NCBI GenBank assembly: GCA_021779655.1
Contig: JAJYAF010000140.1
Span: 1-6,187 of the forward strand
Direction of reading: 5' to 3'
DNA length: 6,187 nt
Source: Pseudomonadota bacterium
Lineage (GTDB): Bacteria > Pseudomonadota > Alphaproteobacteria > Acetobacterales > Acetobacteraceae
Position numbers and translations under genes: made by a program. Below are positions 1 through 5,033 of this stretch, in pieces; the stretch's first letter is position 1, and each line of letters begins with the position of its first letter. A model generated the notes under the pieces. That model was not told where the DNA came from. It worked only from the letters and a program-made list of their open reading frames with translations, and did not search any database.

Positions 1-1
1 T

Positions 2-460
2 TTCATGACCGTGCGCGAGGCGGTGAGCCTGGTGCTCCACGCCTCGGCCCTGGGCAGCGGCGAAGGCGTGCTCGCCGATGGCGGGATCTTCGTGCTCGAC
101 ATGGGCGAGCCGGTGAAAATCGTCGATCTCGCGCGGCAGATGATCCGCCTGGCCGGGCTTGAACCCGACCGGGATATCGCCATCCGCTTCACCGGGCTGC
201 GGCCGGGCGAGAAGCTACACGAAGAGCTTTTCCACGGGGCGGAAGCGCCCGTGCCCACCGGCTATCCCGGCCTGCTCATGGCCACGCCGCGCATCGCCGA
301 TTCGCGGCAGGTCAGGGCGGCGCTGGAGCGGCTCGCGCGGGCGGTCCAGGCGGGCGATGGCGGCGCGGCGCTTGCCATCCTCGCGGAGACGGTGCCGGAA
401 TTCCAGCAGGATGCCGGGCCTGCCGCCGCGATGCTCGCGGTTCCGGCGGCAGCGCGGTAG
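2..460 (+). CDS. CapD/WbpM-like NDP-sugar dehydratase/epimerase, C-terminal part (5' end outside window)
   Basis: The frame is already open at the left edge (Phe-Met-Thr...), so this is the last 152 residues of a longer protein, and the Met at base 5 is internal. Seen: the stretch [15 protein letters not shown] (about residues 30-44) followed by [15 protein letters not shown] (about 63-77). In my knowledge this is the C-terminal signature of the CapD/FlaA1/WbpM polysaccharide-biosynthesis family, short-chain-dehydrogenase-fold enzymes that act on UDP-N-acetylhexosamines. The tail ending in a VPEF motif resembles the long, membrane-anchored WbpM-type members (about 600-650 residues) more than the short soluble ones, but the N-terminal half that would decide this is missing. 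The next gene starts 10 bp downstream and encodes a sugar aminotransferase, which fits amino-sugar nucleotide synthesis for a surface glycan. The exact substrate cannot be read from this fragment. Confidence 0.9.
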   Translation, partial: FMTVREAVSLVLHASALGSGEGVLADGGIFVLDMGEPVKIVDLARQMIRLAGLEPDRDIAIRFTGLRPGEKLHEELFHGAEAPVPTGYPGLLMATPRIADSRQVRAALERLARAVQAGDGGAALAILAETVPEFQQDAGPAAAMLAVPAAAR

Positions 461-464
461 AAGG
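459..464 (+). promoter_or_regulatory. Ribosome binding site of the aminotransferase, overlapping the upstream stop codon
   Basis: AGAAGG lies 6 bp before the ATG at 471 and shares bases with the TAG stop at 458-460. This supports the ATG at 471 as the start, even though the same frame stays open further upstream. It also suggests translational coupling to the preceding gene. Confidence 0.6.
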
Positions 465-470
465 CGCGCC

Positions 471-1610
471 ATGGATATGCCGCCCATTCCGTTTCTCGAC
501 CTGCAGGCGCAGCAGGCGCGCATCGCGCCGCAACTCAAGGCGCGGCTCGCCGGGGTGCTGGCCCATGGCCGGTTCGTGCTGGGGCCGGAGGTGGCGGAGC
601 TTGAGGCGCGGCTTTGCGCCTTCTCCGGCGCGGCGCATTGCGTGGGGGTGAGTTCCGGCACCGACGCCCTGCAAATCGCCCTGATGGCCGAAGGAATCGG
701 CCGGGGCGACGCGGTGTTCCTGCCCGCCTTCACCTACACCGCCACGGCGGAGGTGCCGCTGCTGCTCGGCGCGACGCCGGTTTTCGTCGATGTCGATCCG
801 CATACCTTCCAGATCGACATCGCCCATCTCGCCGGCCGGATCGCGGCGGTGAAGCGGGCCGGGGCGCTGCGCCCGCGCGCCGTCATCGGCGTGGATCTGT
901 TCGGCCAGCCGGCGGACTGGGAAGCCCTGCGGCGACTGGCGGAGACGGAAGGGCTGTTCACGCTGGACGATTGCGCGCAGAGCTTCGGCGCGTGGCTGCG
1001 CGGCCGCCGCCTCGGCACCCAGGCCGATGCCACGGCCATCAGCTTCTTTCCCTCCAAGCCGCTCGGCGCCTACGGCGATGGCGGCGCGCTGTTCACGCAA
1101 TCGGCCGGACGCGCGGCGCTCTACCGCTCCCTGCGCACCCATGGCGAGGGCGACACCCGCTACGAAGTGCTGCGGATCGGCATGAACGGCCGGCTGGACA
1201 CGCTGCAGGCGGCGGTTCTGCTCGCCAAGCTCGACGTGTTCGAGGCCGAGCTGGCCTTGCGGGAGATGATCGCGGGGATTTACGACGAAGGGTTGCGCGG
1301 CATCGTGCAAACCCCGCGCCGCGTGCCGGAGAGCCGCAGCGCCTGGGCGGTGTATGCCGTGCTGCTGCCCGGCAGCGCGGAACGGGCGGCGGCACAGGCG
1401 GCGCTCCAGGCCGCAGGCATCGCCAGCGCCATCTACTATCCCAAGCCGCTGCACCGGCAGCCCGCCTATGCCGCGTGCCACGACGGCGCCGCCCTGCCCG
1501 TCTCGGAGAGCCTCGCCGAACGCATTCTGGCGCTGCCCATCCATGCCGATCTCACCGCCGCCCAGGCCGGGCGCGTGGTGGCCGCGCTGCGCGCGGCGGC
1601 CGGGGGCTGA
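471..1610 (+). CDS. WbpE-like PLP-dependent sugar-nucleotide aminotransferase (DegT/DnrJ/EryC1/StrS family)
   Basis: Complete, 379 residues, the usual size for the family. It should transfer an amino group, typically from glutamate, to a keto-sugar nucleotide in the cytoplasm. Seen: N-terminal PFLDLQAQQARI; SSGTDAL (61-67), which contacts the PLP phosphate; LDDCAQS (165-171) with Asp167 placed to bind the pyridine nitrogen; and SFFPSKPLGAYGDGGA with Lys196 as the PLP Schiff-base lysine. The MNGRLDTLQAA block and the C-terminal YYPKPLHRQPAY block are also present. From memory the sequence runs closely parallel to Pseudomonas WbpE, which aminates UDP-3-keto-GlcNAcA, including the FFPSKPLG and RLDTLQAA blocks. 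A UDP-3-keto-sugar substrate is therefore a reasonable inference, but other family members (FdtB, QdtB, DegT types) cannot be excluded. The start at 471 has a ribosome binding site; upstream in-frame codons overlap the previous gene and look like noise. It is probably co-transcribed with both neighbours. Confidence 0.93.
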   Translation: MDMPPIPFLDLQAQQARIAPQLKARLAGVLAHGRFVLGPEVAELEARLCAFSGAAHCVGVSSGTDALQIALMAEGIGRGDAVFLPAFTYTATAEVPLLLGATPVFVDVDPHTFQIDIAHLAGRIAAVKRAGALRPRAVIGVDLFGQPADWEALRRLAETEGLFTLDDCAQSFGAWLRGRRLGTQADATAISFFPSKPLGAYGDGGALFTQSAGRAALYRSLRTHGEGDTRYEVLRIGMNGRLDTLQAAVLLAKLDVFEAELALREMIAGIYDEGLRGIVQTPRRVPESRSAWAVYAVLLPGSAERAAAQAALQAAGIASAIYYPKPLHRQPAYAACHDGAALPVSESLAERILALPIHADLTAAQAGRVVAALRAAAGG

Positions 1611-1614
1611 ACCC

Positions 1615-2565
1615 ATGGCACGCGGCGACCTTTTTCCTGAAATCGCCCCCTATGAGACCGGCTTTCTGCCGCTCTCGGACGGGCATGTGATGTACTGGGA
1701 ACAGGCCGGGAATCCCCGGGGCAGGCCGGTCCTGTTTCTGCATGGCGGCCCGGGAGCGGGCGCCGGCCCGGTGCATCGGCGTTTCTTCGACCCGGCCTTC
1801 TGGCGCGTGGTGATCTTCGATCAGCGCGGCGCCGGGCGCTCCTACCCGCTGGGCGGCCTGACCGGCAACACCACGCCGGATCTCGTCGCCGATATCGAGC
1901 GGCTGCGGAAGCTGCTGCGCATCGAGCGCTTTCTGCTGTTCGGCGGCTCCTGGGGCTCGACCCTCGCGCTGGCCTACGCGCAGGCCCATCCCGAGGCGGT
2001 GACGGGCGCCGTGCTGCGCGGCATCTTCCTTGGCCGGCGCCGAGAGGTGGACTGGTTCCTCCACGGCCTCGCGCGCTTCTTCCCCGACGCGCATGCGGCG
2101 TTCAGCCGGTTCCTGCCCGAGGCGGAGCGGGACGATCTGCTGCGCGGCTATCTCACCCGGCTTACCGATGAAAACCCTGAAATCCATGCCCCGGCGGCCC
2201 GCGCCTGGAGCCTTTATGAAGGCTCCTGCTCCACGCTGATGCCAAATATCGAGGCGGTATCGGCCTTCGCGCAGGATCGCGCCGCCGTCGGGCTGGCGCG
2301 GATCGAGGCGCATTATTTCGCCCACCGGCTTTTCCTGCCGGAGGGCGGGCTGCTCGCGCATATGGACCGGCTCGACGCTATTCCCGGGGAGATCGTCCAG
2401 GGACGCTACGACATGATCTGCCCGGCGCAATCGGCTTTCGAGCTCGCCGCCGCCTGGCGGGGGGCGCGCCTTACCATCGTGCCCGATGCCGGACATTCCG
2501 CCCTGGAGCCGGGCGTGCGCATGGCGCTGATCGCCGCGCTGGAGCGCTGCCGCGCCCTGGATTGA
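1615..2565 (+). CDS. pip: Proline iminopeptidase (S33 family alpha/beta hydrolase)
   Basis: Complete, 316 residues, normal for the family (about 310-320). It is a cytoplasmic serine peptidase that removes N-terminal proline from peptides. Seen: the entry LFPEIAPYETGFLPLSDGH; the oxyanion motif HGGPG (43-47); FDQRGAGRS (68-76); and the nucleophile elbow GGSWGS with Ser112. NNTT-like GNTTPDLVADIERLR follows the RGAGRS block. Asp266 (in GRYDMICP) and His294 (in DAGHSALEP) complete the catalytic triad. From memory the arrangement closely matches the Xanthomonas and Serratia enzymes. The ATG at 1615 is 4 bp after the aminotransferase stop. The only Shine-Dalgarno-like sequence is a G run at 1602-1606, so translation may be coupled. 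It sits behind the glycan genes but has no obvious role in that pathway. Confidence 0.95.
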   Translation: MARGDLFPEIAPYETGFLPLSDGHVMYWEQAGNPRGRPVLFLHGGPGAGAGPVHRRFFDPAFWRVVIFDQRGAGRSYPLGGLTGNTTPDLVADIERLRKLLRIERFLLFGGSWGSTLALAYAQAHPEAVTGAVLRGIFLGRRREVDWFLHGLARFFPDAHAAFSRFLPEAERDDLLRGYLTRLTDENPEIHAPAARAWSLYEGSCSTLMPNIEAVSAFAQDRAAVGLARIEAHYFAHRLFLPEGGLLAHMDRLDAIPGEIVQGRYDMICPAQSAFELAAAWRGARLTIVPDAGHSALEPGVRMALIAALERCRALD

Positions 2566-2638
2566 AGTGGGGAGATGCAGGCGGCAGGCAGGCCGGACGC
2601 CTATTGCCCGGGCCGGAATTCCATGATCAAGTGCCGGG

Positions 2639-2648
2639 TTCGATCGAA
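2639..2648. promoter_or_regulatory. Perfect 10-bp palindrome upstream of the TAXI gene (possible operator)
   Basis: TTCGATCGAA is a perfect inverted repeat in the 101-bp gap between pip and the TAXI gene. It ends 10 bp before the ribosome binding site. Its position would suit an operator or an mRNA element, but 10 bp is short and I see no clear promoter boxes. An 8-bp palindrome, GCCCGGGC, lies at 2606-2613 in the same gap. Confidence 0.2.
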
Positions 2649-2658
2649 ACGCTTTTGC

Positions 2659-2665
2659 GAGGTGA
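2659..2665 (+). promoter_or_regulatory. Strong ribosome binding site that fixes the TAXI gene start
   Basis: GAGGTGA lies immediately before the ATG at 2667. The frame is open upstream to a TTG at 2562, but only the ATG at 2667 places a Lys-Arg-Arg signal peptide at the N terminus. This is the most likely true start. Confidence 0.65.
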
Positions 2666-2666
2666 C

Positions 2667-3368
2667 ATGCTGAAACGGCGTGGCCTGCTGGCGGCGGGAT
2701 TGCTTTTGCCGGGGCCGGCGCTGGCGGCCCGCTCACGGCCGCATGGCGGAGCCGGCGGTTCCTGGCCAACCGCGCTTGTAATGGCCACCGGCCGGCCCGG
2801 CGGCGCCTATACCCTGTATGGCCCCGCCTGGGGCGCGCTTGCCCAGCAGGCTTGCGGGGTTGCCATCGCCTATATGGCCTCCGGAGGGGCGGCGGCGGAT
2901 ATTCTGCTGATCGAGCAGGGCGCGGCGCAGCTTGGCATGACCACCGTCACGGTGGCGAACCAGGCAAGAAGCGGCACAGGCGCCTGGACCGCCGGCGCCA
3001 GGCTCTCGGCCTTTCGCGCGCTGTTCCCGATCTTTCCCTCGGTCCTGCAAATCGTTGCCCTGGACCGGAGCGGTATCACCTCGCTCGCCACGCTGGCCGG
3101 CCGGCGCATCGGCGTGGGGCCGGATGGCGGCAGCGGTTCGGTTGCGATTCCGGCCCTGCTGCGCAATCTCGGCGCCGCGCCGGCCGCTTGTCTCACCGGC
3201 AATATCGAGCCGCAGGTGAAGCAGATGCTCAGCGGAGAACTGGATGCCTGCGCCTTCATCGGCGCGCCGCCGATCGCCGCCATCCAGGCCGCGGCCCAGC
3301 GCCACCGGCTTGCCGTCATCGGCTTCACTCCGGACGAAACGGCGCAGGCGATACAAACGCTCCGGTGA
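2667..3368 (+). CDS. TAXI solute receptor, N-terminal fragment (233 residues, ends at premature TGA)
   Basis: This is the part that would be translated from the ribosome binding site at 2659. The N terminus MLKRRGLLAAGLLLPGPALA is a signal peptide with a basic n-region, a Leu/Ala core and an ALA cleavage motif (probable cut after residue 20 or 21). The adjacent RR followed by G-L-L could also suit the Tat route, but the motif is incomplete. The fragment contains the first lobe and much of the second lobe of the binding protein. It would be exported to the periplasm, and without the C-terminal 93 residues it is likely unstable. Family membership is clear; function as a separate protein is doubtful. 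Confidence 0.6.
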   Translation: MLKRRGLLAAGLLLPGPALAARSRPHGGAGGSWPTALVMATGRPGGAYTLYGPAWGALAQQACGVAIAYMASGGAAADILLIEQGAAQLGMTTVTVANQARSGTGAWTAGARLSAFRALFPIFPSVLQIVALDRSGITSLATLAGRRIGVGPDGGSGSVAIPALLRNLGAAPAACLTGNIEPQVKQMLSGELDACAFIGAPPIAAIQAAAQRHRLAVIGFTPDETAQAIQTLR

Positions 3369-3377
3369 ATCTCCGCC

Positions 3378-3659
3378 ATGACGATTCCCGAGGGAACTTT
3401 CGCCAATCAGAGCAACCCGATCGCCAGCATCGGCACCGAGAATTTCGCCATCGGCGCCGCCGGGCTGCCGGACGGTCTGGCGGGCGCGCTCACCGTCGCG
3501 GCGTTGCGGAACCGGAACAAGCTGGCCGCGCTGGTGCCGGCGGTGGCGCAGCCGGCCGGAATGACGATGCAGCAGGGAGACATAACCTTCCATCCCGGCG
3601 CCGCCGTCGCGTTGCGCAGCTTCGGCCTGGATGTGCCCGCGAAATTCGTGGAGAGCTAG
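3378..3659 (+). CDS. TAXI solute receptor, C-terminal fragment (93 residues)
   Basis: This begins at the first ATG after the premature stop and is in the same frame as the N-terminal fragment. Its TIPEGTF block is the usual IPAGTY signature that follows the second-lobe strand in TAXI receptors. LPDGLAGALTVAALRNRNKLAAL matches the LPeeLvyaitkalfen helix, and the closing FHPGAAVALRSFGL matches the HPGAxxyyxExGl end. There is no Shine-Dalgarno sequence before this ATG and no signal peptide, so independent production of a useful protein is unlikely. It is best treated as the back half of the interrupted gene. It could be made only by reinitiation, since the TGA is 9 bp before the ATG. Confidence 0.45.
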   Translation: MTIPEGTFANQSNPIASIGTENFAIGAAGLPDGLAGALTVAALRNRNKLAALVPAVAQPAGMTMQQGDITFHPGAAVALRSFGLDVPAKFVES

Positions 3660-3678
3660 CACACCCGTCCCGCTCTCC
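3650..3678 (+). terminator. Weak candidate hairpin at the 3' end of the TAXI gene
   Basis: GGAGAGC (3650-3656) pairs perfectly with GCTCTCC (3672-3678) around a 15-base loop that contains the TAG stop codon. No T tract follows. If real, it is an mRNA 3'-end stem rather than a classic intrinsic terminator. Confidence 0.25.
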
Positions 3679-3692
3679 GGCGGCGCTAAGGC

Positions 3693-3735
3693 CCAATGAC
3701 CCAATTTACCCAATTTACCCAATGACCAAATTTAC
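3693..3735. repeat. AT-rich tandem array of 8-9 bp units (CCAATTTAC / CCAATGAC)
   Basis: Five consecutive units are CCAATGAC, CCAATTTAC, CCAATTTAC, CCAATGAC and CAAATTTAC. Equivalently, the 18-bp block CCAATGACCCAATTTACC (3693-3710) recurs at 3719-3736 with one mismatch, 26 bp apart. The array is far more AT-rich than its surroundings. It could be a short direct-repeat protein-binding site or a slippage product. Nothing here identifies a replication origin. Confidence 0.7.
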
Positions 3736-3828
3736 CGGAGACGGTTTTATTTGCGGGGAGTTTGCCCATATGGGGGAAGCGTGGCGGAGGATGCGGGAAT
3801 TGGAATGCGCCTGCAAGCTCAAGCTTTC

Positions 3829-3932
3829 GGGCCAAGCCTCTGGGCCAAGCCTCTGGGCCAAGCCTCTGGGCCAAGCCTCTGGGCCAAGCCGCTGGGCCAA
3901 GCCGCTGGGCCAAGCCGCTGGGCCAAGCCGCT
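3829..3932. repeat. Minisatellite: eight perfect 13-bp units in two blocks of four
   Basis: The unit is GGGCCAAGCC followed by TCT or GCT. Units 1-4 (3829-3880) are identical and end in TCT. Units 5-8 (3881-3932) are identical and end in GCT. There is no other difference over 104 bp. The flanks (AAGCTTTC before, CGGTACGCC after) are not repeats. The perfect copies and the single clean switch point to recent slippage or unequal exchange, so copy number probably varies between strains. At junctions that follow a GCT unit, GCTGGGCCAAGC is a near-palindrome (10 of 12 positions), which the TCT units lack. Confidence 0.95.
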
Positions 3933-4043
3933 CGGTACGCCTTTGGGCGGGCGCCCGCGCCGCGTTCAGTCCGCCGCATCCCGGCGGGCCGCCCCTGAAG
4001 ACGGCCGGCGCGGAATACGATCGCCGTTAGCATTTCGAACAGC

Positions 4044-4049
4044 AGGGAG
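4044..4049 (+). promoter_or_regulatory. Ribosome binding site of egtD
   Basis: AGGGAG lies 6 bp before the ATG at 4056 and supports that start. No better-placed upstream ATG in this frame precedes the conserved part of the protein. Confidence 0.6.
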
Positions 4050-4055
4050 ACACGA

Positions 4056-5033
4056 ATGTCCCGGTCTGGAACATCGCTGCCGAAGCCTGTGCCCATCGCC
4101 GGGGACCCGCGCCTTGCGGCCATGCGCGAGGAGATCGCCGCGGGGCTTGTGCGCGGCCAGGCGCATATCCCGCCCAAATATTTCTACGATGCGCTGGGAT
4201 CGAAATTGTTCGAGGCGATTTGCGAACTCGACGAATATTACCTGACCCGGACCGAGGCCGAAATTTTCCAGACCTTCGAGGCGGAAATCGCGCGGTGCTG
4301 CGGTAGCGCGGTCACGCTGATCGATCTCGGCGCCGGAAACTGCGCGAAGGCCGCGCGGCTGTTCGCGAGCCTGCGGCCCGCGCAATATGTTCCGCTCGAT
4401 ATTTCCGCCGAGTTTCTCGCGCATTCGATCCTGCCGCTGCAGGCACGGCATCCCGAACTCGATATCCTGCCCCTCGCCGCCGATTTTTCCGAGCGGCTGT
4501 TTCTGCCGGCGCGGGTCAGGCGCAACCGGCGGCTGTTTTTCTATCCTGGCTCGTCGATCGGGAATTTCAGTCCGCTACAGGCGCTGCAATTTTTGAAAAA
4601 CGTGCGCAACGCCTGTCTGGAACCGGAGGCCGGGCTTCTCATCGGGGTGGATCTGGTGAAAGACCCGGATGAACTCGTCGCGGCCTATGACGACGCGCTG
4701 GGCGTCACGGCGGCGTTCAACCGGAATATTCTGCGCCATGCAAACCAGATCCTGGGCGCGGATTTCGCGCTCGCCGGCTGGCGGCATCAGGCCGCTTACA
4801 AATCCGAGCCGGGGCGTATCGAAATGCGGCTGATGGCTATCGCGGATACGCGGGTGGCGTGGCCGGGCGGCGGCCGGACATTCACCGCCGGTGAGACGAT
4901 TCACACTGAAAACAGCTACAAATACCGCAAGGAGCAGTTTCTCGAACTGCTCGGGGAAGCCGGTTTTGGCGATGCCGCCTGCTGGACGGATGAGAAGGCC
5001 CGCTTTCTGGTGTGTCATGCACGGGCTGTCTGA
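4056..5033 (+). CDS. egtD: L-histidine N-alpha-methyltransferase (ergothioneine biosynthesis)
   Basis: Complete, 325 residues, the standard size. It uses three S-adenosylmethionine to convert histidine to hercynine (N-alpha-trimethylhistidine), the first step of ergothioneine synthesis, in the cytoplasm. Seen: PPKYFYDALGSKLFEAI (from about residue 39, Tyr44); DEYYLTRTEAEIF (Tyr61/Tyr62); the SAM-binding LIDLGAGNCAKA (Asp90, Gly92, Gly94); PLDIS (Asp115); AADF (Asp143-Phe144); YPGSSIGNFS (Asn170); AYDDALGVTAAFN (Tyr211); and HTENSYKY (Glu285, Ser287). From memory these match the SAM- and histidine-binding residues of mycobacterial EgtD (Asp113, Asp141, Asn166, Tyr206, Glu282, Ser284) at steady offsets, so the active site looks intact. 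The family is Methyltransf_33. The gene's end overlaps egtB by 17 bp, indicating coupled expression. It stands 396 bp from the TAXI gene and so probably has its own promoter. Confidence 0.96.
   Translation: MSRSGTSLPKPVPIAGDPRLAAMREEIAAGLVRGQAHIPPKYFYDALGSKLFEAICELDEYYLTRTEAEIFQTFEAEIARCCGSAVTLIDLGAGNCAKAARLFASLRPAQYVPLDISAEFLAHSILPLQARHPELDILPLAADFSERLFLPARVRRNRRLFFYPGSSIGNFSPLQALQFLKNVRNACLEPEAGLLIGVDLVKDPDELVAAYDDALGVTAAFNRNILRHANQILGADFALAGWRHQAAYKSEPGRIEMRLMAIADTRVAWPGGGRTFTAGETIHTENSYKYRKEQFLELLGEAGFGDAACWTDEKARFLVCHARAV

Larger units (their letters stand above)
2667..3659 (+). pseudogene. TAXI-family TRAP-transporter solute receptor, interrupted by one in-frame TGA
   Basis: Read through the stop, the frame gives 330 codons plus the final TAG, the normal length of a TAXI (TRAP-associated extracytoplasmic immunogenic) receptor. 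Family features run across the whole span: a signal peptide; ATGRPGGAYTLYG, matching the usual ATGgxGGxYyxlG opening; LIEQGAAQLGM, matching the LLxxGeADlal block; SLATLAGRRIGVGPDGGSG; then, after the stop, TIPEGTFANQ, matching the IPAGTYxGQ block, and a C-terminal FHPGAAVALRSFGL. The TGA at 3366-3368 is codon 234, between the GFTPDETAQAIQTLR end and ISAMTIPEGTF. Both sides are in the same frame, so one base substitution explains the break. A receptor truncated at 233 residues would lack part of domain II and is probably non-functional. No TRAP permease gene is in view to indicate a substrate. Confidence 0.8.
3660..4055. other. Gene-free spacer carrying two repeat arrays
   Basis: These 396 bp separate the TAXI gene from egtD. 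They hold an AT-rich short-unit array (3693-3735), a perfect 10-bp palindrome CCCATATGGG (3765-3774), a 13-bp minisatellite (3829-3932) and the egtD leader. Open frames crosses it on both strands, but their length comes from the stop-free minisatellite and their flanking parts resemble nothing I recognise. I see no tRNA, no transposase remnant and no convincing -35/-10 pair. The egtD promoter is expected between about 3935 and 4040, but I cannot place it. Confidence 0.7.

Noticed and set aside
312..1616. Long minus-strand frame opposite the aminotransferase
   Set aside because: Long antisense frames are expected in GC-rich DNA. The + strand frame has catalytic motifs throughout, while this one is a low-complexity Arg/Gly/Ala shadow.
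2562..2666. TTG at 2562 as the start of the TAXI protein
   Set aside because: It would bury the signal peptide behind 35 residues, whereas the ATG at 2667 has a strong ribosome binding site and an N-terminal signal sequence.
1552..2769. Long minus-strand frame opposite pip
   Set aside because: This is the same GC-rich shadow effect. It spans two + strand genes and an intergenic gap and has no domain I recognise.
3366..3405. Selenocysteine insertion at the TGA, with TTCCCGAGGGAA (3383-3394) as a SECIS-like hairpin
   Set aside because: The stem is only 4 bp with a CGAG loop, lacks the expected SECIS shape, and TAXI receptors have no known redox Cys or Sec at this position.
3765..3774. CCCATATGGG palindrome as an operator
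   Set aside because: It is perfect but only 10 bp, about 280 bp from egtD, and has no recognisable promoter beside it.
3829..3932. CRISPR array
   Set aside because: The units are 13 bp and directly contiguous, with no unique spacers and no cas genes.
3570..4052. The identical 13-mer CAGCAGGGAGACA at 3570-3582 and 4040-4052
   Set aside because: The second copy contains the egtD ribosome binding site and the first is inside the TAXI coding frame. With no similarity beyond the 13 bases, chance is adequate.
3686..4177. Minus-strand open frame across the minisatellite
   Set aside because: Its length comes from the stop-free repeat. It also overlaps the conserved start of egtD on the opposite strand and shows no recognisable domain.
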